This document shows, piece after piece, positions 48,285 to 48,527 of a stretch of 48,527 nucleotides of DNA. The stretch is taken from the IMG/VR virus record IMGVR_UViG_3300024432_000002, positions 1 through 48,527 of that record, one strand, 5' to 3'. This stretch comes from a virus. The notes under the pieces were generated by a model, which was given only the letters and a program-made list of their open reading frames with translations, made no database searches and was not told the origin of the DNA. How positions within the stretch are numbered: position 1 is the stretch's first letter; every line of letters begins with the position of its first letter. The translations under genes and the position numbers were made by a program.

Positions 48285-48527
48285 ATGAAACGTCTGATAA
48301 CAGAAAAGCAAGAAGAAGTGTACCGCTGTCGCCACCATGACTTTGAAGGGCTAACAGAGAAAGAGACTGCTTTGAAACTAAAGATTGCTGTTCAGACAGT
48401 ACGTGAACACCTTACCAACTTAAAGAAGAACACCCCCCAACTGTTTCCGATCCTTTCAAAAGAAAACGCAGAAGCCTGGGGTCGCTGGTATGTTGGCGGT
48501 CAAACTTGTGCAGAAATAGCAGAGATT
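48285..48527 (+). CDS. HTH regulator A, N-terminal part (continues at 1-353)
   Basis: 81 codons to the contig end, continuing in frame at base 102 to the stop at 353 (164 aa in total). Starts MKRLITEKQEEVYRCRHHDF like regulator B, with a distinct first HTH (LKIAVQTVREHL). No strong ribosome site; the preceding gene ends 8 nt upstream, so coupling is likely. Confidence 0.8.
   Translation, partial: MKRLITEKQEEVYRCRHHDFEGLTEKETALKLKIAVQTVREHLTNLKKNTPQLFPILSKENAEAWGRWYVGGQTCAEIAEI
48427..48527. repeat. Terminal direct repeat, right copy (circular overlap)
   Basis: Identical to 1-101. See the left copy; a third copy at 546-646 means the closure should be tested with spanning reads. Confidence 0.95.

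Overview
The window reads as an essentially complete genome of a tailed dsDNA phage, most likely a short-tailed (podovirus-like) one, assembled from environmental DNA. The first 101 bases are repeated exactly as the last 101 (1-101 = 48427-48527), so the molecule closes into a circle of about 48.43 kb. The junction falls inside a helix-turn-helix (HTH) gene that has a tandem paralogue next door. No host gene, integrase, rRNA, tRNA or CRISPR array was seen, and the host cannot be named. Coding is very dense: most genes overlap by 1-16 nt (ATGA, TGATG, TAATG) and have strong GGAGG-type ribosome sites.

In circular terms there are two transcription blocks. The rightward block starts near 43.4 kb, crosses the contig end and runs to 17.9 kb. 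The leftward block runs from 43.06 kb to 17.9 kb. They diverge from a roughly 400-bp control region (43065-43457) and converge, with a 32-bp gene overlap, at 17895-17926.

The rightward block has two parts. From 43.4 to 48.3 kb there are many very small accessory genes, several of them zinc ribbons, interleaved with near-consensus sigma70 promoters, intercistronic RNA hairpins, a repeated leader element and a duplicated 137-bp promoter cassette. From 48.3 kb through 1 to 17.9 kb come two mosaic HTH paralogues, a LAGLIDADG endonuclease, nucleotide-pool enzymes (dGTP/dATP-diphosphohydrolase-like protein, NT5C-type 5'-nucleotidase), a metallophosphoesterase, a family A DNA polymerase with 3'-5' exonuclease (Leu at the '762' position), a VRR-NUC nuclease, a Cas4/RecB-like Fe-S nuclease, a Sak4-like RecA-fold ATPase, an HNH homing endonuclease, a TOPRIM primase-SF3 helicase fusion and many small proteins.

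The leftward block is the virion and packaging operon. In order of transcription it has an endonuclease VII, small proteins, a receptor-binding fibre (1016 aa), a probable small terminase, large terminase, portal, a zinc ribbon, scaffold, major capsid protein, a second abundant head-type protein, adaptor and tail proteins, a 1195-aa putative ejection protein and a small holin-like membrane protein. No endolysin was recognised.

The most unusual signals are these: (i) a perfect 43-bp inverted repeat placed in sense orientation just upstream of both the HTH gene at 404 and the start of the leftward operon, 42.7 kb away; (ii) HTH paralogues with a variable first HTH and a 137-bp identical core; (iii) a multi-branched RNA fold at 47792-47876 with simpler hairpins in a matching sequence context; (iv) a recurrent TTAATAGGAG / AACATAGTTGGAGG translation leader. 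Together they suggest a compact, undescribed regulatory circuit, but this is inference from sequence alone.
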